From Panicum virgatum (Eukaryota > Streptophyta > Magnoliopsida > Poales > Poaceae), in the NCBI RefSeq assembly GCF_016808335.1, contig NC_053140.1, positions 26,344,086 through 26,408,085 on the forward strand: a DNA stretch of 64,000 bases, read 5' to 3'. How positions within the stretch are numbered: position 1 is the stretch's first letter; each line of letters opens with the position of its first letter. Of this stretch, positions 21,164-32,356 are shown one piece after another. Under the pieces are notes generated by a model that saw only the letters and a program-made list of their open reading frames with translations, was not told where the DNA came from and did no database searches. The translations under genes and the position numbers were made by a program.

Positions 21164-23192
21164 ATGAAATGCACATGCATAAGTTGTGTGACCGTAACAA
21201 TTTATTATTTACTTCACTATAAAGTTGTAAAATATTTTCTTTACATCTCCTTGGGCAATCATTTATAGAGTATTATCTAGATTAACTATTTCTTATTAAG
21301 TAAGTGGGGGTTTTGTTATTTTTAGAAAAGTTATTTTCAAGTGCAAGCATGGAATATTTAAATCCGCTGAAGGGTATAGCTTCTGAAGATGGAATTTTTA
21401 TGTAGAGTCAATTACTTAATTACAAACGTGCCATAAAATTTTTAGCTATTTTTACTGAGCATATTAATTATTAAAAAATGCATTAAACAGCCACTGCTAG
21501 GAACAAGATTAATTTGTATAGATCAAACCATGTAAGTACTAGTACTGAAAATTTAACTGAGTATTTATGATCCTATTATGAACTTACTGGAAAATTCTCA
21601 GATTTAACTAAATATTACACAAGGCATGAAAAATAGCACAATGTACAACTGCAGTAAAAAAAAATAAATTCTATAGGTAGTTACACTGAGTACCAGGAGC
21701 TCAAACATTACTAGCATGATTAAGTACTCAAAATAAAGCTTTAGTAAAAGTATCAGATTTTTATAGGCACAGAAGCTATTTTTCTCAGTTTAGTGCATTT
21801 ATTCATAGCATAAATCACTTGAGAATGTTCTGCTTGGGTAAAAAGTCTATAAATTTTTCTAAAGCATCAAAGTAACAATTACAAATCACTGAAAAAGTTT
21901 CAGCTTATGGTTCAAGGTGGAACAACTTGGAAAATTAAAACTATTTATCCTAGGCATACATAAAGTCCTAAATAAAACCTACATCTAGGAGTGTCAAATG
22001 TCTATGAAACTTTTACACAAGGCTATAAATATAACATGTAACACACTGACCAAAAATGCCTAACATATCATGCATGTAACTTGAGATCTAATAAAAGCTA
22101 CACTTTCTTTGTATTTTTAATATAGCAAAAACTATTGAGCTAAAGAAAAAGTGAATGTAACGAAAGTTGTAGGTTTTGATCTAAGGATTCCAAAACATTT
22201 TAGTCTGCATTTTTATGATTTTTCTACGATTTTATATGGAATTTACAAGTTTGCTATTTTTGAAAACAAAAGAAAAAGGAAACGAACTTTTGCATCTAGG
22301 CCCCTGGAACTTCGTTTTCTTTTAACCCGAGGTCCCTGGTCGGACCAGGAACAGAGGAGGGTCGGCGCAGCTTTTTCCCGGCGAGGAGAGGCTCCGGCGG
22401 CGTGGGATAGGTGGGGGAGGGGCACGAGGAGGTCGTCGCGCACCTGCTGGCGGCCTTGGCTCGCGAAGAGGTGGTCCGAGGCGGCACCTCCACGAGCACC
22501 AGTGGCCGGCGGCGATGGGGCTCACCGGCAGCGGCGCTCCGGCGGGCAAGGGGTGGCGGGCTTTGGCCGATGAGCTTCACTGGGATTCGAGGATCCCGTT
22601 CCCGGGCTCCGTTGGGGCAGAAGAAGGCCGGAGGTGGGAGCTCCACGGGAAGCAGGCGGCCGGCGGGGTTCTGTGCCGCGGCGACGGCTTGCCGGCGGCG
22701 ATTGAGAGGGGCGGACGGGTTTGGGAGGGTCACTGGGAGGCGGTGGTCATGATGGGGTACTCGGTTTGGGGAAAGAGAGGGTGATGGCGCGGGGCGCCGC
22801 GGTGGCCGTGGGCGGCGGCGGCCATGGCTCACGGCGAGCGTGGCGTGCGAGCAGGGGCCTGCCTCGGCTTTTATGGGCGAGCAGGGTGAAGGAGAAGGGA
22901 ATGGGCGCGGGCAGGGGGGGTCGGGCAGCTCGGGCAGCGGCTCGGCGCTCGGCCGGACGCGGCTGTCGCCGAGCGTGGCGTGTGCGGCGGAGCGGGGAGT
23001 CAGCGAGGGTGGCGTGCGCGCTCAAGTGGGGGTGATGGCGCGGCGCAGCGAGGCAGCAGCGCGGCGGCAGCAAGCGCAGCGAGACAGCAGCGCGGCGTCG
23101 CGTGGGCGGCGCAGTGAGGGCAGGCGCTCGAGTGCCCTGCCCTGCTCGGCCCTGCGCCCGGGAAGCAGGGAAGCAGGAGGAGGGAGAAAGGA

Positions 23193-23233
23193 GGGAGAGA
23201 GAGAGTAGAGAGAGAAAGAGAGAGAAGTAAGAG
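23193..23233. repeat. GA-rich simple sequence
   Basis: Interrupted GA repeats within the GC-rich zone of the solo LTR. On the LTR's own strand this reads as a CT-rich leader, a layout also seen at 4330-4345 in element A. Confidence 0.7.
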
Positions 23234-23859
23234 AGTTGACTCTAAATTTTCTCAAAATTTTCAATGGGAGCTCGAAAAAGTTTGAATACGAAAGTTGCTC
23301 AAAATGTCGAAATCTACAACTTTTGTTTCAGGCATTTTCCCATTTGAGGTTTCATTTGAAAGTTACAAATTCAAATTTAAACGCAAAAGAAATTACCCTA
23401 AACACATCGTTTTTCGAATTTCTCTCCAAATTTTGTGTGCTAACTTGAAAAACTTTGAACCTGAAAGTTGTTTGTTATATGAAACTCTACAACTCTGGTT
23501 TCGGGCAAAAGTTTAGTTGAGGTTTGAAAATTATTTTTAAAGCATGTTGATAAAGATTTGAATTATTTCATCATTTCATGTGACCACTTTAAAATTTGAA
23601 TTTGATTATTCTTGCAAAAATTTTAAACATCACCTAAGGTGTATATCGTTACATTCTATTTGTCATTTCATGGTGAGGGTGAAAAATACATGAGCACTCT
23701 ATTCTACACATACCTTGCACACATACACCTAGATACACATACATACACATGCATTTGTAAACATACAAGAAATGCATTATCTAATTTAATCTTGATGATT
23801 ATGCATGATGCTATGTTTAATATTTTATGTTTAGTGTTTTAAACACCCGGGGTGTTACA

Positions 23860-23897
23860 GTTGACGGCCTAAAATTGGTACTTAAGAGCCGTCAACA
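23860..23897 (-). repeat. Element D 3' LTR, remaining 33 bp, with right TSD copy of the solo LTR
   Basis: 23860-23864 is the second GTTGA. 23865-23897 completes the LTR to its TGTTGACGGC start on the minus strand. Removing the solo LTR and one GTTGA rejoins the LTR cleanly. Confidence 0.88.
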
Positions 23898-24011
23898 ACA
23901 CCCCCACACTTAGATTTTGCTCGTCCTCAAGTAAAGGACAAAGGACTAAGGTGGAACACGACTTCCAAAGATATGAAGCGAGCATAAGAGATATTCCAAC
24001 CCATACCTTGT
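23898..24011 (-). other. Element D 3' internal end with polypurine tract
   Basis: On the minus strand the sequence before the LTR reads AAATCTAAGTGTGGGGGTGT, a typical plus-strand priming tract. The equivalent tract of element K is at 35023-35045. Confidence 0.8.
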
Positions 24012-25473
24012 TGTTGACGCTCCTTAGCGCCCCAATTTATATACCGCAAGCGCACGGATCGTGGTAGCTTTTCCCTTAGAGTATTCCCCCAAGGTTTATC
24101 AATCCATGGATCGGCAATGAACTACCTAAGGTTTTCCATCTAATCTAACGGATCTATCCTAACATGAAGCATTGATTGCATATAAAGGGTAAACCTTTGA
24201 TAGATATGAGTGATGTACAAAGGTTGATCTCATCCATGAATATCGGTAAGGATAAAGCATGACCGAAGGCATGACTAAACCGATCGCTCGCATTCTAGTT
24301 GTAGTTCTAGCTAAACGAGTAAGCACAACATGCATCTCATCCAAAGCCTCTTTAAACCAAAACCTCTAATCCAACCCCTCGGGAACCCCCCTACTCAGGC
24401 CACGCCCTGTCACGACACTCCCTTTCGGACTAAGCCCCCAGAAGCACGCTAGTGTCGAACCCCCCTGGGTAGATCTGGTATGAACTCCTAGCCACCATAG
24501 CTACAAGAACACCCCATGCAATCTATCTCGAGAATAGATCTAGGAAAAAGCACACCCAAGGCAAGAACGAAATCAAAGAGGAGAGACATGATCGCTAAAT
24601 AGATCGGATGACATGAAGACATTACTCACATAATAGATTCGTTTGGATCGTCACCATCGCGTATACATCATTGACGACTCCAACTAGCTCATGAACTCCA
24701 CCATGACACAACCACGCAGGGAGGCCATGGCGGCTAGGGGTGGCCTAAGCCATCTCCTAGACAACTTCGAAGACTTGTGGCGGCTGTCGTCTCCAGGTCT
24801 TAGCCCTAGGTTTTTGTCGAGTTCTGGGTGGATGGATGCCCCGAGTTGAATAAGGTGTGAGCTATTTATAAGCCGAGGAAGCCACCGGTCGAAGGGGAGG
24901 CCGAGCCGCCTTGGAAACGGGCTAGGCCGGTCGGCCCCATGGGCCTAGGCCAGCCGGCCTACCCCCTTTTGGGCTCGCCTCGGTCTCATTTTTCGCGTGT
25001 AGACTCCTCGCATCTTCTAGAGTTTATGTCCTTCACGATTGCACCCCTTTGGACGTCGTTATCTTGGAGATATCTTCGAGGAAAGGATAGGATAGGGAAT
25101 CCTTCCTTAAATCTTCATTTGCTTTGCTTAATCCCGAAGTATCTTGATCTCATCTTCGTGGGCTCGGTCCTTTGCGCTCTCTTGGAGGATGGATGTGCGT
25201 GAATGGGCTTCGAATCAACATGGGCTTTGGTCCTCCCTTTGGGCTTTGGCCTTCGTCTTTCTCCGTGTTAGCGCTCGATCACGGGCCTCGTCATTTCATG
25301 CTCCAAAATAGGCCAAAAACCTGCAAAAACGAAGTTCCTCCAAAATATATGTGCAAACGTGAAAATGACCAATAATTAGGCCGGGGTTAGGATGGTTAGT
25401 GATTTTGATATTAAATTAATGCCATTATCAAGGATAAACAAGGGATAAAATGGGTACTTAAGGAGCGCCAACA
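24012..25473 (-). mobile_element. Solo LTR G1, 1462 bp
   Basis: Plus-strand ends TGTTGACGCTCC (24012) and GGAGCGCCAACA (25473), with CTTGT on both sides (24007-24011 and 25474-25478). No primer site adjoins it, so it is a solo LTR within element D. It is about 95% identical to the LTR of element G2 (44783-46240) in the stretch I compared, in opposite orientation. A TATA box (TATAAATA) lies on the minus strand near 24870. Confidence 0.95.
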
Positions 25474-27508
25474 CTTGTACTTGTGAACTTTGAAGTGTCT
25501 ATCATGCCATCTTGGGTAGTTAAGGAATGGAATGGTCTTGAATCAAATCACTTCTGCTCCTCATGTCAAGTAGCTTGGGATTTTTCATTAAGTTTTCAAA
25601 ATAAACCTTGCTTAGCTCCTCATTTGATTCTCTCAGATCGCTCAATGTGTATATGTCCTCACCAAGGTATTTTACTTGCCTTTCCTTCATCCTACCTCTA
25701 ATGATGGCTATATGTGGGGCTCGAGATAGGGTATGAAGGTTAAGGCATACATGTATCACATATATTGCAAAGTCAAAAATAGGATCCACAGAGAAAATCA
25801 AGTCATACAATCAGATCAAGATGTGCACGTGTATGGATTGTAATGGATGGAATGGAAACTCCTTTTGTATGATCTCTCTCCCTATATAAATTATTTTGAG
25901 AGCATGGATATCTTTTTTTTCATGGACCTTCATGTGCCCACATTTTTTTCTTTCTTTCTTTTTTCAATACTTGGACCTTCATGTGTCCATATATTTTTTT
26001 TCTCGATAGCCCATGCCTCTCTGCTTTTTTTTAATAGAAACTGGGGAGAGAGACCAACACATATAGTGGAGCATTTATTTTGTGGAATGAGTGGATGGTA
26101 CAATGCTAACTTCTCAAAGAAGAATAGCAAGGGGGTATATGGTGTGCACGTGAATCTTGATAATGAAAGTATGAAAAGAATTCTCTCAAGGGTCACAACA
26201 ATTTGACAAAGCTCAATGCAAAAACAAGCAGCAAATGTGTATATGGTTTTCAAGAAGTATCATCATATGACTTTTGGTAGGACTTTGCATATCAAAGAGG
26301 AGCTTTGCAAAGGGTTTTCCAAATTTTCAAATAAATTTCCCAAGCACTTAAACAATAAAGAGCGAAGATCATATCATTCAAACCATATCTCAAACATCAA
26401 CTACTTAGATAAGCATGCTTTCCTAAGGATTTTTGTTCACAGGCATCGAGGTGATAAGCATGGAATAAAACATATGCAAGCCAACCATATGAAACATGTA
26501 GAGCAGGTGCAACACACTGATTCACTTTGAGTTTGATTTTAGTGAGTCGGAATTAAAAACCATTCAAACTCATGAATCAAAGAGAGTTGAGAAGTAGAGG
26601 ATGCACAAACCATCGCTTTTAAAAAAGATGGGGATCAAGGCAGTGGTGATTCAGCCAAACCACTAGGTGGCTGGCTGAATTTGGTGTCCTTGCCTTGTCT
26701 CTTGTCATGTTGGTGCAAACGATATTGTGTGATGCATCTGTGGGAGATCTCGAATGTGTATGACAATGATGATCTTGAGAGATCTCCCCCACACTTGTAC
26801 TTGTATCTGGTGCTGTTTTCAACGAGATAGTGGAAACGAAATAATGGCTCTGCTGGTTTTAATAACCAGGGAGCTCTAAAATTTATTCAAACTAAATATT
26901 AATCTCACCATGAGACTTACTCTAGCGATCCTCGGGCGACCTCCCAGCAGGGCTTTGTTTAATGTCAAAAGCAGGACATTGAGAGTACTTACCATAGCAC
27001 TTTGTTGATAAAGACTTCAATGTTGCCATCATGGCAATTCCTCTCTCTTTTTTTATATAGAGCAAGATGCAGGAACTTACACCAATTCCAAAACAAGATA
27101 TGGATTGAGAAAGAACTTACTTCGGGGCACTCACATACCTCCCCCACACTTGGAGTTTGCAAAACTTCAAGTGTATGGAGTTCAAGTCTCCTTCTGTAGT
27201 TGTTCCTTCATCAAGGCATATCGAGGGGTTGTAGTTGGTGTAGCTCTCATGTTCGTATGTGTTGCTTGTCCGTCATTCTTCTTAATCTTTCTCTAGAAAG
27301 GTTAGCGACCAAAAATACCTAAAGAAAAATACATCCTAGAACATGCTCTTGCTTTTATTGAAGGGAAATAAATAAGTAAATAAATAAATAATAATCCGGG
27401 CTATCTCCCGGTAGTGCTTTGTTTTTATGGTCATAAGCTCAACCATGAGATCCCTTGTAGCCATCATTGGTGATGGGTCATGGTTTCACCACCAATTGTT
27501 AAAGCTAG
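25474..27508 (-). other. Element D internal non-coding region
   Basis: No reading frame shows a known domain. Two stretches repeat the element's own polypurine-proximal module on the minus strand: CTCCCCCACACTTG at 26784 and at 27139, the latter resembling 23898-23935 for about 35 bp. A second degenerate repeat pairs the CCTCCCAGCAGGGCTTTGTTT neighbourhood near 26940 with CTCCCGGTAGTGCTTTGTTT near 27404. Non-autonomous grass gypsy elements commonly lack pol in this way. Confidence 0.6.
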
Positions 27509-28000
27509 CTACAAGGTTAGTGTCACGGTGCACCCACAAAATTTGAAATGTTTACGATAAACATATACATCTACAACCAACCTCCTGAAAGTTTTACAGA
27601 AGAGGACCATAAGGTGGTTGTAGTCCTCGTGTGTGCATAGTGCACCAAGCAAGCCTGACTCTGGAGTTGCATTGAATGAGCATGATGTTTTAAAGATGAT
27701 GGTCCCATGGTCATCTGTGGAATCCTTTTCATCGGACTCCAGAGTCGGCGCCTCACAAAATTCCATGGCCCATAGATTCTCCATCTCAAGAGATTCATCA
27801 TGGGAAAGCATAGTTGAATCTCGATCATGGTCAAGAACAACTTTCTCGAGGCCAGAGGGAAGAGGCTCAAACTCGCTCAAGGGATAATAATCGTTCGTCT
27901 TCACAAAAGTGAAGGGTAACTTCTGAGTTGTGCTCTTCGGAAGCTGCATATTTTGCAACCTCGGAGAGAACAGGGTCGGATGATGTGAACGGAGATTCAT
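27509..28000 (-). pseudogene. Element D gag downstream fragment
   Basis: Open frame of 163 codons with no recognised domain. It includes FTFVKTNDYYPLSEFEPLPS and an acidic centre. It continues, after a break, the minus-strand coding series begun at 29459 and lies where a protease region would be expected. It ends before any reverse transcriptase motif. Probably a degenerate non-autonomous gypsy product. Confidence 0.45.
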
Positions 28001-28327
28001 GCATCATTTCCTTGAGCGGGTTTGGCTCGGGAAAATGCTTCACCATATAATTTTCTAAGCAAGAGACAGTGGCAAAAGTGGTTTTCCTAAGCTTTTTATC
28101 TAGACTCCCTTGAGATGTGAGAAGTTTTTCAAGCGGGGAGCCTAGGAGAAGATCAAAATCGGGATATCGAAGATATGGAAATCTAAGTTGACCTCAATTT
28201 TGTCTATTATGAGCGACATGGCACTTGCAACCCCCCGACATTTAAGGATGTGTCCCGAGGGACAAGTCTTTAAGAGCGTGTCGTATGGTCTTAGCGTAAC
28301 ATTGCCCAGAAGTGTGTACGCTAAGTG

Positions 28328-29459
28328 CTATGGCAAAACATTAACCTCCATAATGGGGTTAATGTGGGCTTCTACGGTAGTTCCCCTTATAGAACAAGGA
28401 GTGATCATGGAGGGTGAACTAATCCAATTTTCTTCAGAAAAGCATTTCTCTCCATCTGACCATTCCTCCTTCTTGGCTTCCTCGAGAATTGCTTTGTTAA
28501 GGATATCGGGAGGAGAAAGAGATACCGTAGGCCTAAAGGAAGGTTCTGTCAAGAGATCTCTAGATTGATCGGCTTGGACATAAGAAGGTTCCTCCCATGA
28601 TTGGGCATTGAAGGGATTCGAGGTGTTTTTGTGAGTTCTAGAGGGGTCAACCTCGAATCGGGAAGAGAACATCGGGGGGTGAATCTCTTCTCCCTCCGAT
28701 GTTCCTGGTTCGGGCGAGGTTTCTAGAGCTGAATCTAAGGATGTGGAAGATGAAAGATTGAATTTAACTGCTACAAGATCCTCTTGGTTCGACTTGTGTA
28801 TTTTTCGGAGGAGTTCAGGCATGATCGTGAAGGCGATAGAATCTATGATATCATATAAGAATTTCCTACCTTCAGCTAGAGTCATATGTGGAAATGATCC
28901 TCTAGAGACAACGTTGAGATGAAAGGCGGAGCACTTGTCGAGGCCCTCATAAAAGTTGCAAAGCAACAAGGATTCGGGTATCGATAGTACAGGTCCTGAT
29001 TCTATCAAACTCAAGAATCTGTACCAGGCCGCTCTAATGCTTTCCCTCTCATTCTGTTGGAAAGAGCATATATCCCTATGTAAAGCAATGATACGGGACA
29101 TCTGGAAGAACTCAAGACAGAACTTGTCTCTCAGCTTATCATAGTTATCGTGTATACTGCCTACGGTATACGTGTACCATTGTTCGGCCTTCCCTATAAG
29201 AGAGAAAGGGAACAATTTCCACTTAAGGGTATCTTGTGTCATGCCTGCAATGGCAAACAATGAACACAGATGCTCGAAATCTAACAAATGGTGGTATGGG
29301 TTTTCACTTTCTAACCCAGAGAAGGGAGGCTTCCGAACTAGAGTGATAAGATCAGGAAAGAGTTCACAGCCGGATGTGAGAATTATTCAGGTAGATGATG
29401 GTGGCTCTGGGAACTCTTCCCTAGGGGCAGAGAGGCTGTGAAAGGATGGCTTCTCCATG
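28328..29459 (-). pseudogene. Element D gag
   Basis: The ATG at 29459 opens MEKPSFHSLSAPREEFPEPP. A stop and frame change follow near 29390, and the main frame is open from about 29350 to TAG at 28328-28330. The retrotransposon gag domain is recognisable: LKWKLFPFSLIGKAEQWYTY (the A-x-x-W-Y motif), the F-x-x-L-R-D-K-F segment, FQQNERESIRAAWYRFLSL and a following helix-rich part. It shares about half its residues with the gag of element C (32474-33076) in the core. The tail has PITRCSIRG-type sequence (here ITPCSIRGTTVEAHINPIME), which leads towards a protease-like region. It lies about 200 bp inside the primer site. Confidence 0.78.
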
Positions 29460-29625
29460 GGTAGCGGGGGTACAGATAGCAGGAAGAAAACTAAAGATGA
29501 TACGGTATAAATCCTGTAGGGTAGAGAAGCTTTTGAAGGATAGCTCCTCTAGGGATAGTGGGGGTCAAGGTAGAAGAAAAGAAAAACAAAGGATACAAGG
29601 ACGACTAGGTTCGAAGAGAGATCCA

Positions 29626-29658
29626 ACAACCGTTCCCCGGCAATGGTGCTAGAAAGCT
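29626..29658 (-). other. Element D primer-binding site, tRNA-Asp type
   Basis: On the minus strand, just inside the LTR end, it reads AGCACCATTGCCGGGGAA, a degenerate form of the plant tRNA-Asp site TGGCGCCGTTGCCGGGGA. It sets element D's minus orientation. Confidence 0.75.
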
Positions 29659-30480
29659 TGTTGGGTATTTTAGTGACACGAATAAATCTGCAAGCGCACA
29701 GATACCGTTGTAGCTTTCACCTCAGAGTATTCCAAGGGTTATCGAATGAATAGGTAACGTGTGTGCACTCTCTTCTATTCTAATCGGTCCAAGGACACAC
29801 CAAGATAGGTAGAAGGGTAGAGAGGATTGCTAAGATAGCGCTACTCGCTTCGGGCACCGGCTTACAACAGGTCTACCAGTCGACTCCGGCCAACAGCTCT
29901 ACGCTATATCCGAACGTGGAGGATTATGAAGGACCAATAGGGCTGTCACCACCTATGACCTACCTCTAACAAACTGTGGGATATAAGGCAAACAAAGGAT
30001 AACCCCTAGCCTAGACACCACGCCTACGCTACTGATTACTACTACAGTCTAACTACGTATGACGTCCCGTAGCAAACTACAGCACTATGTATGAATACAG
30101 AGCGACGAACCCGCGAGTAAGAGAACTGATCTCACTCAACTACAAGCACTACTAACATCTACTATACCAAGTAAAATACTAGAGATAGGAACCACGAATA
30201 CTTACTAAATACCGAAGAATGTAGCAGCATCCGTAGAGGTACAAGTTGGGAGCAGAATGCCGACAACCCGTCACTTCTCTCGAACTACTCCCTCACTCTC
30301 GTAGAGGTACAAATGGAGAAGAGCGCCGAGGACCTATGCCCCTCCTGAGTACCTCTACCCACTCCCTAATCTAAGACAATTCTAAATGCAAGAGGAGGCT
30401 TGGATGAGCACTTGATGGATGTGAACTCCAACTTGGTGGTGTGTCTTGATTCTTACCCCCTCCTCTCATATTTATAGGTA
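29659..30480 (-). repeat. Element D 5' LTR, U3 missing
   Basis: Matches the first ~850 bp of the LTR at 18318, with several small indels and about 4-6% substitutions by eye. Similarity stops just after the TATA box (CATATTTATAGG, near 30467), so U3 is lost. Beyond it lies the spacer that follows a gypsy pol gene on the same strand. Confidence 0.82.
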
Positions 30481-30508
30481 GGGCTAAAGATATTATAATT
30501 ATTATGCG

Positions 30509-30599
30509 CCCACCTGCCCTTTTGGCCTATATGGCTCTTAATTATTTATATGAGCATGATCGACTAAGTCAATCACGTCTATTTCTTCATCAAGAGCTT
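30509..30599 (-). repeat. Inverted repeat, partner of 18227-18317; pol-downstream spacer
   Basis: Directly follows the pol stop codon on the minus strand and is the inverted copy of 18227-18317. Confidence 0.85.
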
Positions 30600-30985
30600 T
30601 GTATCGCGATAAGCTTGAGACGTTGACCGTTTACCTTAAAGGTGTTGCCGTCGTCATCTTGTATCGCGATAGCTCCATGAGGTGATGTGTCGATGACATG
30701 GTACAGTTCTAGCCACTTGCTGCGTAGTTTTTCGTGACCAAACAATTTGACCCTGGAATTAAAGAGCAATACCTTGTCTCCTTGGTTAAAGACCTTGGGA
30801 TTCAACCGCTTATCGTGCTATCTCTTGGTTCTTTCTTTATAAATCGAGGCACTGTGATAAGCTTTATCTCTCCATTCCTCTAGTTCCTAGATCTGGCACT
30901 TCCGGTACTCTCCGACTTGCTATAAATCCATATTCCATCTCCATATAGCCCAATGCGCTCTGTGCTCCAGCTCTACGGGTAAATG
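30590..30985 (-). pseudogene. Gypsy pol 3' end (integrase C-terminus)
   Basis: On the minus strand, LPVELEHRALWAIWRWNMDL (after 30985), then after several stops VFNQGDKVLLFNSRVKLFGH, KLRSKW and DDDGNTFKVNGQRLK, ending at a TGA near 30592. These are conserved features of the integrase C-terminal segment of plant gypsy (Athila/Tat-like) polyproteins. The rest of pol is absent because element C begins at 30991 inside it. The frame has at least three stops. Confidence 0.75.
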
Positions 30986-30990
30986 GCAGG

Positions 30991-32238
30991 TGTTGACGGT
31001 CCTTAAGTGCTAAAATAAACCGACAAGTCCTGCAACTTTTCATGATAAATAATCACCAAACTTAGATATAGGGCTTATAACTAACTAATTCCATGAGTTT
31101 TGGTGAATTGTCATCTGCAGGCACCCACACCTGTAAAGCGGGGAAAACACAGGAGAACACATAATGAAATGAACAAAATATTGCTATCTAGATATTCCAC
31201 TTACAAGGAGGGCCCACAAATAAAGAGAAAACGGGCGCGCCACACAAGATGCACTTGAGGATAAGCCTTAGGGCCCACATGTCAGCCTGCCAGGGAAGGT
31301 AGAGCCGCGGAAGCTTCACCTGGGGGCGGCCGACCCTTAGGTTTGGCCAAACCTGGACGGGCACCTATCCAGGTGCACCTTGGAGAGGAGTATCCCCTAA
31401 GCAACCTCATCCCAGGGAGATAAGGTTTCTTTATAAAGGATCACATGGACTGGCCCCTACTCCACCTCCCCCACTATATAATGGGGGCCTCCTCCCCCCT
31501 CTCATTCCACCATACACACACCATTCCTCATGTGAAGGAGTAGAGTAGAGAGGCTCCACATTTGTATCTTTAGTCTAGGTGGTGTGTGAGGAAGGAGTGC
31601 GGAGAAGAGCCGGACTTGTACCTCGGCGGATACAGTACATTTGGAGTACATATCCGGGTTCCTCTATTCGGTGAGTTCTAGTTAAGTTATTCTTTTGTTC
31701 TCATTCGTTTGTGGGCTCATCGTCCGTTCTAGTAGTGGATGCTCTAGTATAGGACCCCTGATAAAGACGGGTAAACCCTGATCGACGCTAGAGCACTAGT
31801 CGAAGGATTAGACGTGGTGTTTAGGCCCTAGATTCCCTTTGTTTGCTCCGAGCTCCACGGTGTTACTGGGGTAGATGGAAGGTGGTGACAGCCCTATCTG
31901 TCCGCTACCCAGTCTGCGTGGTTAGTGCACTCCCCGACGTTTGGGCTCGGTAGTAGAGCTAATAGTCAGAGGTCCTTGGCAGACAAAGGTCAGACCGATG
32001 CCTAAAGTAAACGAGTGGAAACATAAGTTTATCTTCCCTTGAACCCATCCTTAGATCAGAACCACACTATCCTAAGGTCTCTCTAGCTCTCATCTTCTTC
32101 GGGGTAACCTAGTTAGAAGATAGTTACACATCCATTCCTCGTGGAAAATTCGACACCCTGAATACTCCCGGGTGAAGTGCTACAACAGTATTTTCGTGCA
32201 ATTGAGGACTTATCTGTAAAAGTTAAGAAATACCAACA
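30991..32238 (+). repeat. Element C 5' LTR, 1248 bp
   Basis: Starts TGTTGACGGTCCTTAAG and ends AGAAATACCAACA, followed by a primer site and gag. A TATA box (TATATAA) lies at 31475-31481. A related but clearly older LTR tail is at 38850-39010. Confidence 0.85.
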
Positions 32239-32246
32239 AGTATTTA

Positions 32247-32263
32247 TGGTGCCTTGCTAGGGA
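32247..32263 (+). other. Element C primer-binding site, degenerate tRNA-Asp type
   Basis: TGGTGCCTTGCTAGGGA matches the tRNA-Asp site TGGCGCCGTTGCCGGGGA with one gap and a few mismatches, nine bases inside the LTR end. Confidence 0.65.
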
Positions 32264-32356
32264 ATGGTTGCTATAGTTGTCTTCGAGCCTAGTTGCCCGT
32301 GTGTCTTTTCTTTTTACCTTTCTTTTATCGTTTCTTTTCTTTTTTATCCTTATTCC

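Larger units (their letters stand above)
19626..23859 (-). mobile_element. Solo LTR, 4234 bp, related to element A
   Basis: On the minus strand it starts TGTAACACCCCGGGTG (23859) and ends ...GGGCGGTACTGCCACA (19626). It is flanked by perfect GTTGA duplications and has no primer site or internal region, so the full element was lost by LTR-LTR recombination. Its last ~50 bases match the end of element A's LTR closely (GATGATGG..AGCGCACTTGAGCC). Zones mirror element A's LTR: GC-rich leader-like zone (23200-22330), AT-rich zone (22250-21180), acidic exon (21163-20984), then U5-like sequence. GC-rich open frames at 22151-23208 are compositional. Confidence 0.95.

Noticed and set aside
22151..23208. 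Long open frames in GC-rich sequence.
   Set aside because: Part of the solo LTR. Openness in multiple frames follows from composition.
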